Source of the DNA: a virus
DNA: 64,000 nucleotides
Direction: 5' to 3' (one strand)
Virus record (IMG/VR): IMGVR_UViG_3300049846_000628
Location: 1 to 64,000 of that record
Shown: in pieces, positions 14,382-23,578 of the stretch
Numbering within the stretch: the stretch's first letter is position 1
How the letters are laid out: every line of letters starts with the position of its first letter
Notes under the pieces: generated by a model
What the model was told of the DNA's origin: nothing
Databases searched by the model: none
The model's input: the letters and a program-made list of their open reading frames with translations, nothing else
Translations under genes and position numbers: made by a program

Positions 14382-15187
14382 TATAGTTTACTCCACCTTT
14401 CTGGAATTAAATCTTCTGTATTTTTATCTTGATTTCCTTCACCAAACCATTTGATAGGTGCAATTACATTATCAGAATTAGATAACCAAGCACCCCACCA
14501 CGAGAATGATGAGTTCGCAATAATATGATGAGAACATAGACTCATTAAACAAAGATCAACATAGTGGTCCTGTGACTCAGAGATCATAAACCGATCGCCA
14601 GAAAATAGTGGTTGCGAATTACACCATTCTGGATCATCCGAGAACACAACTACTGGAAGAGAAGAATCCATCTTAGAAAGAGCATTCTCATAATAATCAA
14701 GATCAAGAGCAGTATGATTTGGATTCTGTAGATAGTCTGTGCGACGAATATGAAGACTGATTGCTTTTCCAATAGATCCCATCATTTCTTTACAAGGATC
14801 TAAAATTTCATCCTTGAAAGAAAAATCTTCACGAATCTCATCTTCAATGTGTTTGAAATATTTTTCAGATTGAAAAAATCCAGCAAGAGTTATTTCATCT
14901 GGACACATATTAAACAGAGTTTGGTCAAAATGAAAATGCTTTTCCTCTGCTACAGGTGCATATCCCCTATCAAGAAGTTTGATATTATGTGGTAGTACAT
15001 ATATCATCTTGAAAGGGTAGAAAAGTTCAATCTTTAAGTCAAATCCATATGGGTCTTTGACTACTTGATTATGATTAGGAATACAAAAATCATATCCACG
15101 ATTTCGGGCAATGCCTCTCAATGAGGCATATTGGAACATTTGATTTCCAAGTCTTCCCAATTTTCCAAGATAATTAAACGCTAACAT
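14381..15187 (-). CDS. GT11 alpha-1,2-fucosyltransferase-like (268 aa)
   Basis: LGRLGNQMFQYASLRGIARN (motif IV/GNQ region), SLHIRRTDYL (HxRRxDY, GDP-fucose binding), PVVVFSDDPEWC and IIANSSFSWWGAWL are diagnostic of GT11. It transfers L-fucose from GDP-fucose, matching the GDP-sugar genes upstream in this cluster. A paralogue lies at 15994-16845, separated by one other transferase. Confidence 0.92.
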   Translation of the reverse strand: MLAFNYLGKLGRLGNQMFQYASLRGIARNRGYDFCIPNHNQVVKDPYGFDLKIELFYPFKMIYVLPHNIKLLDRGYAPVAEEKHFHFDQTLFNMCPDEITLAGFFQSEKYFKHIEDEIREDFSFKDEILDPCKEMMGSIGKAISLHIRRTDYLQNPNHTALDLDYYENALSKMDSSLPVVVFSDDPEWCNSQPLFSGDRFMISESQDHYVDLCLMSLCSHHIIANSSFSWWGAWLSNSDNVIAPIKWFGEGNQDKNTEDLIPERWSKL

Positions 15188-16001
15188 TCAATTGACTCCT
15201 TCTCTCCTTAACATAGTTTTGATCCTCATAATACCTTATTATAGCATCTTTATCTAACTTTCTAATTGTCTGCCATAGATTATGATTATCCATAAACTTT
15301 GGATTATGATAATGTGAATTAAAGGTGCGAGCGTGATCAAAGTGGTAGACCATATCATTGACTCTACCAACACGATATCCTAAAGCTTGAAGACGATAAT
15401 AATATTCACAGTCTTCTGCACCCCAAGAAATGAAGTTCTCATTCCACATATAAGAGTCAATATAAACTTGACGCTTGATCATTTGACCCCATCCCATCAC
15501 AGATGGTTGCAATTTACAATTAGGTTGCAGAACATTCAAATCAAACTTTGATTGAATAAAAGCATCAAAGAGTGGAATAGGATAGTCAACTGCCCATTGA
15601 TAAACACCACAACCATAAGGATAAACTGCATCAAACTCACCCTGCATAATCATATTATATGCAGTCACATAACTTGATACTGGATAAACAACATCAACAT
15701 CGTAATTATAAACGACTTCAGTTTTTGATGCTAGAAGAAGGTCATTTAGAATACGAGTCTTATAAAAGAATTGATTGTTTGATTGCTCAAAAATATGATA
15801 CAGATTTGTTGGAATATCACCGAAGATCTTTTGAATGACTGGAAGTGCTTTATCTTGAAAGACTGACTGCGTATCATTTTCCTTAATGATAATTGGAGAC
15901 TGTGGAAAATGATGAGTGATGTAGCTGATAGATGTAATCACATTTTTGAGTCGGTCTTCACTCTCAATCCGACAAGGTATCAAGAATGTAAGATTATTCA
16001 T
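15174..16001 (-). CDS. Glycosyltransferase, GT2/GT7-like (275 aa)
   Basis: MNNLTFLIPCRIESEDRLKN opens a GT-A fold; VVYNYDVDVVYP holds the DxD-like metal site and NENFISWGAEDCEYYYRLQA is the WGxED motif of galactosyl/GalNAc-type transferases. Start 16001 is chosen because it begins the conserved fold and overlaps the previous gene by only 8 bases. It overlaps the next gene by 14 bases. Sugar specificity unknown. Confidence 0.82.
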   Translation of the reverse strand: MNNLTFLIPCRIESEDRLKNVITSISYITHHFPQSPIIIKENDTQSVFQDKALPVIQKIFGDIPTNLYHIFEQSNNQFFYKTRILNDLLLASKTEVVYNYDVDVVYPVSSYVTAYNMIMQGEFDAVYPYGCGVYQWAVDYPIPLFDAFIQSKFDLNVLQPNCKLQPSVMGWGQMIKRQVYIDSYMWNENFISWGAEDCEYYYRLQALGYRVGRVNDMVYHFDHARTFNSHYHNPKFMDNHNLWQTIRKLDKDAIIRYYEDQNYVKERRSQLNVSV

Positions 16002-16845
16002 ACTGTACCTCAACCCAATTATCAGGCAGCAAGTCACTCATCGTATAGTGGTTGTACATAGATCCAAACCAAGGATTAGGAGCAACAATAGGTTGTGTTG
16101 GATTTTCAATCAACCAAGCACCCCACCAACTCATTGTACTATTAGCAATAATACCACCAGTGCAAAGAGACATCATACACAAATCAAAGTAAGGAATCAA
16201 TGATTGTTGTCTTCCTTGAAGGGTATCACAAGTTTGAGGATATCTCTCAGTATATTCAGAAAGCATAAAGCGATCATCTTGAAATAGATCCTGCTCCTTA
16301 CACCATTCAATATCATCAGAAAAGACTAGCACTGGAGATTCCTTATCAAAATGTGCTAGCGCCTTTTCATAATAAGAAATTGCACAAGCAGGATGTGCTT
16401 CTGGTTTGACTAGATAATCCCCACGACGAACGTGAAGAAAAATTGGATTCTCTAGATCATCCATAATTTCTTTACAAGGATTCAAGATATCATCCTTAAA
16501 AGTGTAATCTTTACGGATAACATCTTTCACATTTGAAAAATATTTTTCTGAAGTGAAGTAATCGTGAAGATTTACATTATCTGGACAATTATCAAAAAAC
16601 TCTTGAATGAAGTGAAACTCCCCTGTAGAAATACTTTGCGCGTTTAGAATTCCAAAGTTACTTTCTTGGACTGTCTCCATCTTAAAGCAATCAAACAGAC
16701 CATAGTTAGAATCACCATAACTGTCTGGACGGGGAATCAACCAATCAAACCCTCTGTTTGCAGCAATACCCCGCAGAGCGGCATATTGAAACATCTGGTT
16801 TCCCAGCCGCCCATTTGACCCTAAACGATTATAACTTATAGTCAT
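15994..16845 (-). CDS. GT11 alpha-1,2-fucosyltransferase-like (283 aa)
   Basis: Same motif set as its paralogue: NGRLGNQMFQYAALRGIAAN, FLHVRRGDYLV, PVLVFSDDIEWC and IIANSTMSWWGAWL. Two GT11 enzymes in one operon suggest two fucosylation steps or acceptors. One base separates it from the FkbM methyltransferase. Confidence 0.92.
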   Translation of the reverse strand: MTISYNRLGSNGRLGNQMFQYAALRGIAANRGFDWLIPRPDSYGDSNYGLFDCFKMETVQESNFGILNAQSISTGEFHFIQEFFDNCPDNVNLHDYFTSEKYFSNVKDVIRKDYTFKDDILNPCKEIMDDLENPIFLHVRRGDYLVKPEAHPACAISYYEKALAHFDKESPVLVFSDDIEWCKEQDLFQDDRFMLSEYTERYPQTCDTLQGRQQSLIPYFDLCMMSLCTGGIIANSTMSWWGAWLIENPTQPIVAPNPWFGSMYNHYTMSDLLPDNWVEVQYE

Positions 16846-16846
16846 T

Positions 16847-17464
16847 TCACTTCCTCACATAAAGAGCATCTCCCCAAAGAGTTCCTGCCCAATCAGTCTC
16901 TACTCTTTCCATATTATAATCAACAAGAAACTTATCAAGGTCTTCTACAAAAGCATTTCCTTCATAAAGTTCATCACGATTAATTTCACAATAAACATAA
17001 TCAACGTGCTTCAAAGTTTCGGCACCACCCTTAAGAACTTCAAGTTCATATCCCTGCACATCCATATTAATAAAGTTGAAGTTCTGAGTTTCTTCAGCAA
17101 AACTATCCAGTCTTTTCATTTCAACTTCTTCAAGTCCAGGAAATCCAACACCAGGATGAAGTTGAAGATGCACTTTGGGTTTCAACACAGAGCTGCTAAT
17201 GAGATCATTATCACTCAAATACATCGTAACATTTTTTTCCTCATTACCAAGAGCAACCTGATATGCAGTAATATTTGCATTCACATCAGACATTCTTTGC
17301 TCAAGAATATTAAAGTTTAGACTTACAGGTTCAAACATAATAATGTCTTGAATACCGTTGTCCACATACTCTTCAATTTCTTGTCCGCGATGAGCACCAA
17401 TATGGATGATTCCCTTGATATCCATATTGTATTTTTTCACCATATTGGTAAAACTTAAAATCAT
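16847..17464 (-). CDS. FkbM-family methyltransferase (205 aa)
   Basis: GIIHIGAHRGQEIEEYVDNG is the SAM-binding glycine motif (GAHxG), MFEPVSLNF the acidic motif II, then LDSFAEETQNFNFINMDVQG and YELEVLKGGAETLKHVDYVY are characteristic of FkbM. It probably O-methylates a sugar made or attached by this cluster. Overlaps the GT10 gene by 4 bases. Confidence 0.9.
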   Translation of the reverse strand: MILSFTNMVKKYNMDIKGIIHIGAHRGQEIEEYVDNGIQDIIMFEPVSLNFNILEQRMSDVNANITAYQVALGNEEKNVTMYLSDNDLISSSVLKPKVHLQLHPGVGFPGLEEVEMKRLDSFAEETQNFNFINMDVQGYELEVLKGGAETLKHVDYVYCEINRDELYEGNAFVEDLDKFLVDYNMERVETDWAGTLWGDALYVRK

Positions 17465-18282
17465 AGTTCTTGCAAGTAAGTTTTGTAAATGTAATCTTCG
17501 TTGATTAGAAAATCTTTGACTCTCTCTAAATTTTCTTTTACTGCATCCAGTTTATCATAATAAAGGTCTGGAGTCAATTGAGAGACATCAAAATCATCAG
17601 TAAGCGTAATAATTCCTTTGGGATTAAAAAACTTTCCAATATCAGGAGACCCATAATAAATTGGTATGGTTCCTGTAGAGAAACAATCTTGAATCTTTTC
17701 AGTAAAGTAAGATTCGTAGGAAGCGTTTTCAATAGCAACTGAAAACATATAATCTGCTAGACCTTCTTCCTTGGATTGAATCTCATTAAATCCTCTTCCA
17801 TAAAAATCAACTTTACCCTGAAGTCTTTGAGCCCAGGATAAGCGATATTGATGACCCTCACACATTACCTTATTAGAGCAAATCATAGAGACTAACTTAG
17901 TCTTATCATAAAGTTTTGGGTCAGTAATCCAACTCCCATATAAAGGAGCAAACTTAAATTTAGGATGTAGTTTAAGTAGGTCCTGATGATGAGTAAAAAT
18001 TGCATCATAAACACGGATATAGTGAAGATAATTTCTCTTCACATCCTCAATAACGTCTGGGCAAATATTTGCAGACTCTAGTAACCAAGCATACTTCTTT
18101 TTACTGTAATCATCATCAAAGGCAAGACCAATGTAGCGATCTACATAAAACGTTTCTTCTGCACCAGAGTCAACCCACTCTATAAACTTTGATTCCTGTT
18201 TGTGAATGGAAGATGCTTTGTTTCCATTATCGTAGTTGTTGAACCCACCACCGACTAAATTATATTGTTTTTTCTCAGTCAT
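17461..18282 (-). CDS. GT10 alpha-1,3-fucosyltransferase-like (273 aa)
   Basis: The C-terminal YFTEKIQDCFSTGTIPIYYG, then SPDIGKFFNPKGII, is the GT10 GDP-fucose-binding signature; FKFAPLYGSWI and MVCEGHQYRLS-like stretches precede it. Start 18282 (MTEKKQYNL) avoids overlap with the divergent gene at 18308. It fits the GDP-fucose pathway encoded upstream. Confidence 0.85.
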   Translation of the reverse strand: MTEKKQYNLVGGGFNNYDNGNKASSIHKQESKFIEWVDSGAEETFYVDRYIGLAFDDDYSKKKYAWLLESANICPDVIEDVKRNYLHYIRVYDAIFTHHQDLLKLHPKFKFAPLYGSWITDPKLYDKTKLVSMICSNKVMCEGHQYRLSWAQRLQGKVDFYGRGFNEIQSKEEGLADYMFSVAIENASYESYFTEKIQDCFSTGTIPIYYGSPDIGKFFNPKGIITLTDDFDVSQLTPDLYYDKLDAVKENLERVKDFLINEDYIYKTYLQEL

Positions 18283-18307
18283 ATATAATATAAAGAATGA
18301 TTTGAAT

Positions 18308-18988
18308 ATGAAAGTAATATCTTTTTCTTTATGGGGAGATAATCCCAAGTATACAATCGGAGCAATTAGAAACTCCGAACTTAAAGAAAAATTTTATCCC
18401 GATTGGGAAATGAGAGTCTATCATAATGACTCTGTACCTAATTATGTATTAGAGCAACTAGAGAGCAATGGTGTTGTTTTAGTCAACACTGGAGTAGATC
18501 AGGGAGTATGCAACGCTATGTGGCGTTTTGCTCCTGCATCAGAAAAAGTAGAGTGTTTTATTTCCAGAGATTGTGATTCACGTTTGTTTGAGCGTGATGT
18601 TGCAGCAGTTGAAGAATGGTTAGAATCTGGAAAATGTTTTCACATTATCAGAGACCATCCTGGAGGTCACGCTTGGGAAATTAGTGCTGGTATGTGGGGT
18701 GCTAGAGGATGTTTTGTTGAGGATATTCAAGAAAAAATAGACCAATATATTCAAACAAGTTCTTGGGTAAATGACCGCGCAGTAGACCAAAGATTTTTAC
18801 AGGAAATTATTTACCCAAGAGCTTTAGATAGTCTATTTCTTCACGATGAATATTTTAATTATGAGGGTATAGGTGTTCCAATTAAGAGAGATCGTAAGTT
18901 AGATGACTTTGCTTTTATTGGAGAACCCTTTGACGAAAATGATAATCAGTTATCTAATCACCGCGATATGATTATTCAAAGATACTGA
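18308..18988 (+). CDS. Glycosyltransferase-like protein on opposite strand (226 aa)
   Basis: MKVISFSLWGDNPKYTIGAI followed by NSELKEKFYPDWEMRVYHND and CFISRDCDSRLFERD (DxD) resemble a GT-A nucleotide-sugar transferase domain. It is the only plus-strand gene in the sugar cluster, starting 26 bases from the GT10 start and overlapping the tail of the convergent GT2 gene by 13 bases. Start 18308 is chosen over an upstream ATG that would run antisense into GT10. No clear promoter was seen, so it may be a recent inversion. Confidence 0.7.
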   Translation: MKVISFSLWGDNPKYTIGAIRNSELKEKFYPDWEMRVYHNDSVPNYVLEQLESNGVVLVNTGVDQGVCNAMWRFAPASEKVECFISRDCDSRLFERDVAAVEEWLESGKCFHIIRDHPGGHAWEISAGMWGARGCFVEDIQEKIDQYIQTSSWVNDRAVDQRFLQEIIYPRALDSLFLHDEYFNYEGIGVPIKRDRKLDDFAFIGEPFDENDNQLSNHRDMIIQRY

Positions 18989-19683
18989 AGAGCATCTGGA
19001 AGAATTTTCTGCCGATACAAATCCATATTACGTTGATAAACTTCGTGATCCTTTGGATGAGATGTCGCTACTTTACCAGCTGGAAGAGAACACACTTTAA
19101 CGTGATGTAAGTCTTTTACCTTATAACCAAACTGATAGGCACGATAAGACATATCACCATCAGCACAATAGTATTCATATTCGGGGTTATACATTCCTAT
19201 TTCCCTGAATATTTTTTTACGATACAGACCATAATTCATTACAATTTCCCCACCACTGGCGGCAATGTTACACAAACACCACCCTTCAGTATGATCTCTA
19301 CCTTTCAACCACTCTGGATTTTTTGCATCTTCAAGAGATCCATACTTCCAATTAAAAAGATAGAAGTCGTGATTTGATTGAAGTTCTAGAAATACTTCAT
19401 TCCATTCATTACACAAAACCACATCATCATTCCACTGAGCAATGATTTCGTGAGTTGCATTTTGAATACCCAGATTCATAAAATGGGGATAAGAACTCCT
19501 ACCACCAACCTCAATCAATTTAATTTGTGGATGATTAAGTTGTTTAATATAATCTATAGTCCCATCAGTACTTCCACCATCAACTAAAACAAGCTCTAGT
19601 CTATCATCGGAAAGAACAGTATTAGCAATTAAGTTGGGGAGCATTCCCACACGATTTAATGTTCCAGTTACGATACTAATCAT
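18976..19683 (-). CDS. Glycosyltransferase family 2 (235 aa)
   Basis: MISIVTGTLNRVGMLPNLIA, then LELVLVDGGSTDGTIDYI (nucleotide site) and IIAQWNDDVVL (DxD-like NDD) define a GT2 fold. YEYYCADGDMSYRAYQFGYK is the acceptor/ED-type region. Probably adds a sugar to the polysaccharide. It overlaps the gene before it by 4 bases. Confidence 0.9.
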   Translation of the reverse strand: MISIVTGTLNRVGMLPNLIANTVLSDDRLELVLVDGGSTDGTIDYIKQLNHPQIKLIEVGGRSSYPHFMNLGIQNATHEIIAQWNDDVVLCNEWNEVFLELQSNHDFYLFNWKYGSLEDAKNPEWLKGRDHTEGWCLCNIAASGGEIVMNYGLYRKKIFREIGMYNPEYEYYCADGDMSYRAYQFGYKVKDLHHVKVCSLPAGKVATSHPKDHEVYQRNMDLYRQKILPDALQYL

Positions 19684-20453
19684 TTGTTTAAGTAATCTAC
19701 AAATTGAAAATTATTTACGCCCATTATCAATGTTAATAAACTAACATTTGAAAAACTATACAAGAAGTGATTACATTTTGAAAGTAGGTAAACACTAGAC
19801 AATACTTCTTCATTTACCTGAGAGCGATTTGAGCAATTATGATGTATAGATTGCGATCCACTGCTAATTTGAAGAGAATGGTCATAAACTATTCTACTTC
19901 CATATCTATCCAACAAACAATCAAGATAATATTTGTCGTCTGTCGCTAAAAATATTTTTTCTTTACCTGTATTATCAATTAAATCAAATATTGTTTCAAT
20001 TTTTATTTCAGGTAGTTCTTCTTTTTTATCAGTACCTCTTACTTGTACTCCTAAAGTATCTTTATCAATTCCCAAATTTATTCTTTTTGCTTCAAACTTT
20101 TCCAGATATTCATCTTTAATCTTAAGAATATTACTATAGACTTTATTTTTTATTTTTATATTATCGATGTTTGCCGGAGTATGAGCATTATATTGACCTT
20201 GATAAATTTGATTTGAAAAATATCTTTCTAACCACCAAGACCCAACATTATAAGTCTTATTAGTTTTTGGCGAAATATTATCAAATAAACTTAGCGTTTG
20301 ATCCTCAACTACTTCAATATTAAAATTATCATTTATAACATAATGCTCTAGAGCCATATCAATAATTCCACATACAATAGAACAAAATCCTTTATAAGGA
20401 TAATTGAACCTTGGATCAGTATATGATATATGTCCAGTCTCAGTCAATTCCAA
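19680..20453 (-). CDS. O-FucT/NodZ-like sugar transferase (257 aa)
   Basis: TLGVQVRGTDKKEELPE is an HxRRxD-like GDP-fucose loop, and KIFLATDDKYYLDCLLDRYG matches the FLATDD motif of NodZ (GT23) and O-fucosyltransferase families. The first His/Arg is altered (QVRG), so activity is uncertain. Context with three other fucosyltransferase-like genes supports a fucosylation role. Confidence 0.6.
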   Translation of the reverse strand: MELTETGHISYTDPRFNYPYKGFCSIVCGIIDMALEHYVINDNFNIEVVEDQTLSLFDNISPKTNKTYNVGSWWLERYFSNQIYQGQYNAHTPANIDNIKIKNKVYSNILKIKDEYLEKFEAKRINLGIDKDTLGVQVRGTDKKEELPEIKIETIFDLIDNTGKEKIFLATDDKYYLDCLLDRYGSRIVYDHSLQISSGSQSIHHNCSNRSQVNEEVLSSVYLLSKCNHFLYSFSNVSLLTLIMGVNNFQFVDYLNK

Positions 20454-21132
20454 TTACCTCATTGAGACCTTTTGAGTGAATTGACTCTGGATAATTTCTA
20501 ACATAATTATGCCTATAAATTTTTGGTTTACTCATTTTATAAGAATTAACCATATCCAAAAATCCAGTTTGCATCATATGAATCTCTTCGGCATTTTCAA
20601 GTAGTTTAATATAATCAAACATCTTAAATTGATAGTCATTACGAATTACTTTATATTCACTTGTAATCTTACTCATATCAATAGTATATCCTCTTTTGGG
20701 ATCATCTAAAACAAAGATATACTTTTCACCATCAGGATTTAGAGTTTTGCAAACTTCATCTTCCTTTTCAAGATCTCTCTCAAAATAGAACTCATTAAAT
20801 CTAATTTGAAAATCAAGACCGGCAAGATAATAAAATGCTTCATCAAAAGTCATTCTATCCAGACAACTATCCAAATTCTCAAATCCAGGTTTGATTAGGT
20901 TAGTTTTAACAGTACTATTATTGTCAACAAATCTTATAGCATCTTCTTCAACATCAAAATTGAAAATTTCCAAATTACTTAAATCACGATACATATAACT
21001 CACATTATCATAATAATGTGTATAGCAAAAAATTACTATGTTATCGTATTTCTTACAAAAATGGCGGACCATACCATTACAAATGATATGATCACCTAGA
21101 CCCAAGTGATGATGAATATACTTGAGAGACAT
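20440..21132 (-). CDS. Glycosyltransferase-like, heptosyltransferase/GT9-type start (230 aa)
   Basis: LKYIHHHLGLGDHIICNGMV resembles the N-terminal GxGD loop of GT-B ADP-heptose type transferases. The remainder has a Rossmann-like pattern (EKYIFVLDDPKRGYTIDM; EEIHMMQTGFLDMV). Start 21132 is the only ATG near the upstream stop. It overlaps the next gene by 14 bases. Specificity unknown. Confidence 0.6.
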   Translation of the reverse strand: MSLKYIHHHLGLGDHIICNGMVRHFCKKYDNIVIFCYTHYYDNVSYMYRDLSNLEIFNFDVEEDAIRFVDNNSTVKTNLIKPGFENLDSCLDRMTFDEAFYYLAGLDFQIRFNEFYFERDLEKEDEVCKTLNPDGEKYIFVLDDPKRGYTIDMSKITSEYKVIRNDYQFKMFDYIKLLENAEEIHMMQTGFLDMVNSYKMSKPKIYRHNYVRNYPESIHSKGLNEVIGID

Positions 21133-21133
21133 C

Positions 21134-21478
21134 TCACTCAACTCCCTTATAGAGTTTTACCGAATCCTCACGAAGAGTTCTTCCAGTAGCAATAGCATTA
21201 TCCACAAGAAGATTTACAGCCTGTACAAGACGTGGACGTTTTACTTTGAAGCAGATATCAATCTTGCGTTTCAATTCAGCAATTTCTGCATCAGTCTTTG
21301 CTTCTTGAATTGCATCTTCCAACATCCACATACGAGTATGAAGAATAGAAAGTTTCTCAATCACCTCACCAAGATTATCCGTCTCAATGTATTCAACATC
21401 TGGAATTTCTCTACGTGAAAGAACTTCATCAATAGTTTCTTCAATACACTGGTCAATTAAATCACCAAACTTACTCAT
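21134..21478 (-). CDS. Hypothetical protein in sugar cluster (114 aa)
   Basis: Helical, acidic/basic protein MSKFGDLIDQCIEETIDEVL with a LHTRMWMLEDAIQEAKTDAE segment. It sits between the ColD-like enzyme and a transferase, overlapping the former by 4 bases. No catalytic motif; possibly an accessory protein of the cluster. Confidence 0.65.
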   Translation of the reverse strand: MSKFGDLIDQCIEETIDEVLSRREIPDVEYIETDNLGEVIEKLSILHTRMWMLEDAIQEAKTDAEIAELKRKIDICFKVKRPRLVQAVNLLVDNAIATGRTLREDSVKLYKGVE

Positions 21479-22647
21479 AACTCTCCTAAAATAGTTTCCA
21501 ACAATTTTATATCTCTATCGGAAACAAACTGATTGTTTCCAATGTAGACTCCATTTTCATGGATAATATCCACATTCAGGTTTTCTGTTTTTCCTACAAT
21601 TGAATAGTCTTTTAAGTAAGGTTGTCTCAAAAGATTTCCACCAACAACAGGTCTATATTCAATTTTATATTTGTTTAATAGTGAAATAAGTTTGAACTTA
21701 ATTTTCTTTGTTTTACAAATAAAGGGGAAACAGAAACAACTGTTACCTTCATTATACACTATCGGGTAAAAATTGTCTTTATTTTTTTGGGAAGACATAA
21801 TTTCTACAAATCTAGAATACGCCCTGTCCCTATTATCAATAAACTTATCTAATCTATTAAGTTGGGATAGACCCAATACTGCACCAAATTCAGTATTTCT
21901 AAAATTATACCCATCACTTACAAACAGAAATGACTTTTCTATTTCTGGATTTTGATTCTGATAATATTTAAATTGATCTGAAACTCTTGCAAGTCCATGA
22001 GATCTTTTCATTTTCATCAGATCATACAATTCCCAACTATTAGTTGAAATCATACCACCCTCTACAGTGGACATATGGTGTCCAAAGTAAAAACTGAATG
22101 TAGCACCAAGACTATTTTTACCTATCTTATTTCCACTCTTATCAAGACATCCATGAGACTCACAAACATCATCAATAAACAAAGCATTTGGTAAAATCTG
22201 TTGGTATTTTTCAATCTCAGCAGGTATACCTAAAAGGTGAGTAACAAATACTAGTTTAATATCTGGATGTATCTGAGAAATAGTTTTAAGATTGTCCAAA
22301 TCAAAACTATAATTCTCAAGATTTACATCACAAAAAATAGGAGTGAGTCCTAGTTGAATAATTGGGTTAATATTAGTAACCCAAGTGCAAGAAGGAAGCA
22401 CTACCTTATCACCTTTTTTTAATCCATATTTTTCAATTATGGAAGAAACTAATAAAAAGTTTGCAGTGCTTCCAGAAGTTACAAATAAAGAATACTTACA
22501 TCCCAACCATTTTGACCACTCCTTTTCAAATCGCTCAACATTTTTACCCTGAGTAAATTTATCAGAAGTTAAAACAAACTTAGCAAGTTGAAATCTATCC
22601 CATAAAGAGATAGAATTTTTCATTAGTGGCCACCTATAGTCGGACAT
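21475..22647 (-). CDS. ColD/RfbH-like PLP-dependent sugar 3-dehydratase (390 aa)
   Basis: DegT/DnrJ fold: LFVTSGSTANFLLVSSIIEK binds PLP phosphate, LPSCTWVTNINPIIQLG and FIDDVCESHGC (Asp for the pyridine N) follow. The usual Schiff-base Lys motif is SFYFGHHMSTVEGGMIST, with His at the Lys position, as in ColD (GDP-4-keto-6-deoxymannose 3-dehydratase) and RfbH. Together with Gmd two genes upstream this predicts a 3,6-dideoxy sugar such as colitose rather than an amino sugar. No dedicated ColC was identified; the Fcl-like gene could supply the epimerase/reductase step. Confidence 0.85.
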   Translation of the reverse strand: MSDYRWPLMKNSISLWDRFQLAKFVLTSDKFTQGKNVERFEKEWSKWLGCKYSLFVTSGSTANFLLVSSIIEKYGLKKGDKVVLPSCTWVTNINPIIQLGLTPIFCDVNLENYSFDLDNLKTISQIHPDIKLVFVTHLLGIPAEIEKYQQILPNALFIDDVCESHGCLDKSGNKIGKNSLGATFSFYFGHHMSTVEGGMISTNSWELYDLMKMKRSHGLARVSDQFKYYQNQNPEIEKSFLFVSDGYNFRNTEFGAVLGLSQLNRLDKFIDNRDRAYSRFVEIMSSQKNKDNFYPIVYNEGNSCFCFPFICKTKKIKFKLISLLNKYKIEYRPVVGGNLLRQPYLKDYSIVGKTENLNVDIIHENGVYIGNNQFVSDRDIKLLETILGEL

Positions 22648-23578
22648 AATTACTCCTATTTTTCAGAAACCAATCAATAGTAATTTTTAAACCATCTTCA
22701 AGAGGTGTTTTTGATTTCCAACCAAGGGAACTCATTTTTGAAGTATCAAGTGCTCTACGGGGAGTTCCATTTGGTTTAGTTGTATCCCAAATTAATTCAC
22801 CATTATATCCAACAAGTGTTGCAACTATTTCAGAAAGTTCTTTGATACTTACTTCTCTCTCAGGACCAATATTAATGATTTCTGGATCTTCATAATTATT
22901 CATTAGAAAAACAAGTCCATCTGCAAGATCATCAGAAAAAAGAAATTCTCTAGTAGGACTTCCATCACCAAAACAAACAACACTTTCAGTATTAGAATCT
23001 TTTGCACTCACAAACTTATTAATAAAGCTTGGAATTACATGACATTGCTCAAGAATGAAATTATCATTAATACCATAAAGATTATTAGGCATTACAGACA
23101 CTGTTGGAAATCCATACTGTTCTGTATACTTTTTACACATCATATATCCAGCAATTTTTGCTAGAGAATATGAAATGTTAGTTTCTTCAAGAGGTCCAGT
23201 CATCAAGTATTCTTCTTTGATAGGAACTGGAGCGTGTTTTGGATAAATGCAAGCAGATCCTAAAAAGAGTAACTTTTTACACCCATTGCGATAGGCTGCA
23301 TCAATTACATTAGTTTGAATCTGTAAATTTTCACGAATAAAATCTGCAGGGATTGCCTTATTATATCCAATACCACCTACTTTTGCTGCTCCCAGGAAAA
23401 CATATTCAGGTCTCTCTTCAGCAAAAAAATCATCTACATCTTTCTGAATCCGCAAATCTAGTTGTGCCCTAGAGCGAGTTAACAGATTTGTATATCCATT
23501 AGATGATAAGTATCTAGAGATTGCAGATCCGACAAGACCACGATGTCCTGCAATAAAAATTTTAGAATTACTGTCCAT
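22634..23578 (-). CDS. fcl: GDP-L-fucose synthase (314 aa)
   Basis: Short-chain dehydrogenase: [20 protein letters not shown] is the NADP Rossmann motif (GHRGLVG is typical of Fcl), [20 protein letters not shown] and [20 protein letters not shown] give the Ser/Tyr/Lys catalytic residues, [11 protein letters not shown] follows. It epimerises and reduces GDP-4-keto-6-deoxymannose to GDP-L-fucose. Start 23578 (MDSNSK) overlaps gmd by 11 bases; 314 residues is the family length. Confidence 0.93.
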   Translation of the reverse strand: MDSNSKIFIAGHRGLVGSAISRYLSSNGYTNLLTRSRAQLDLRIQKDVDDFFAEERPEYVFLGAAKVGGIGYNKAIPADFIRENLQIQTNVIDAAYRNGCKKLLFLGSACIYPKHAPVPIKEEYLMTGPLEETNISYSLAKIAGYMMCKKYTEQYGFPTVSVMPNNLYGINDNFILEQCHVIPSFINKFVSAKDSNTESVVCFGDGSPTREFLFSDDLADGLVFLMNNYEDPEIINIGPEREVSIKELSEIVATLVGYNGELIWDTTKPNGTPRRALDTSKMSSLGWKSKTPLEDGLKITIDWFLKNRSNYVRL

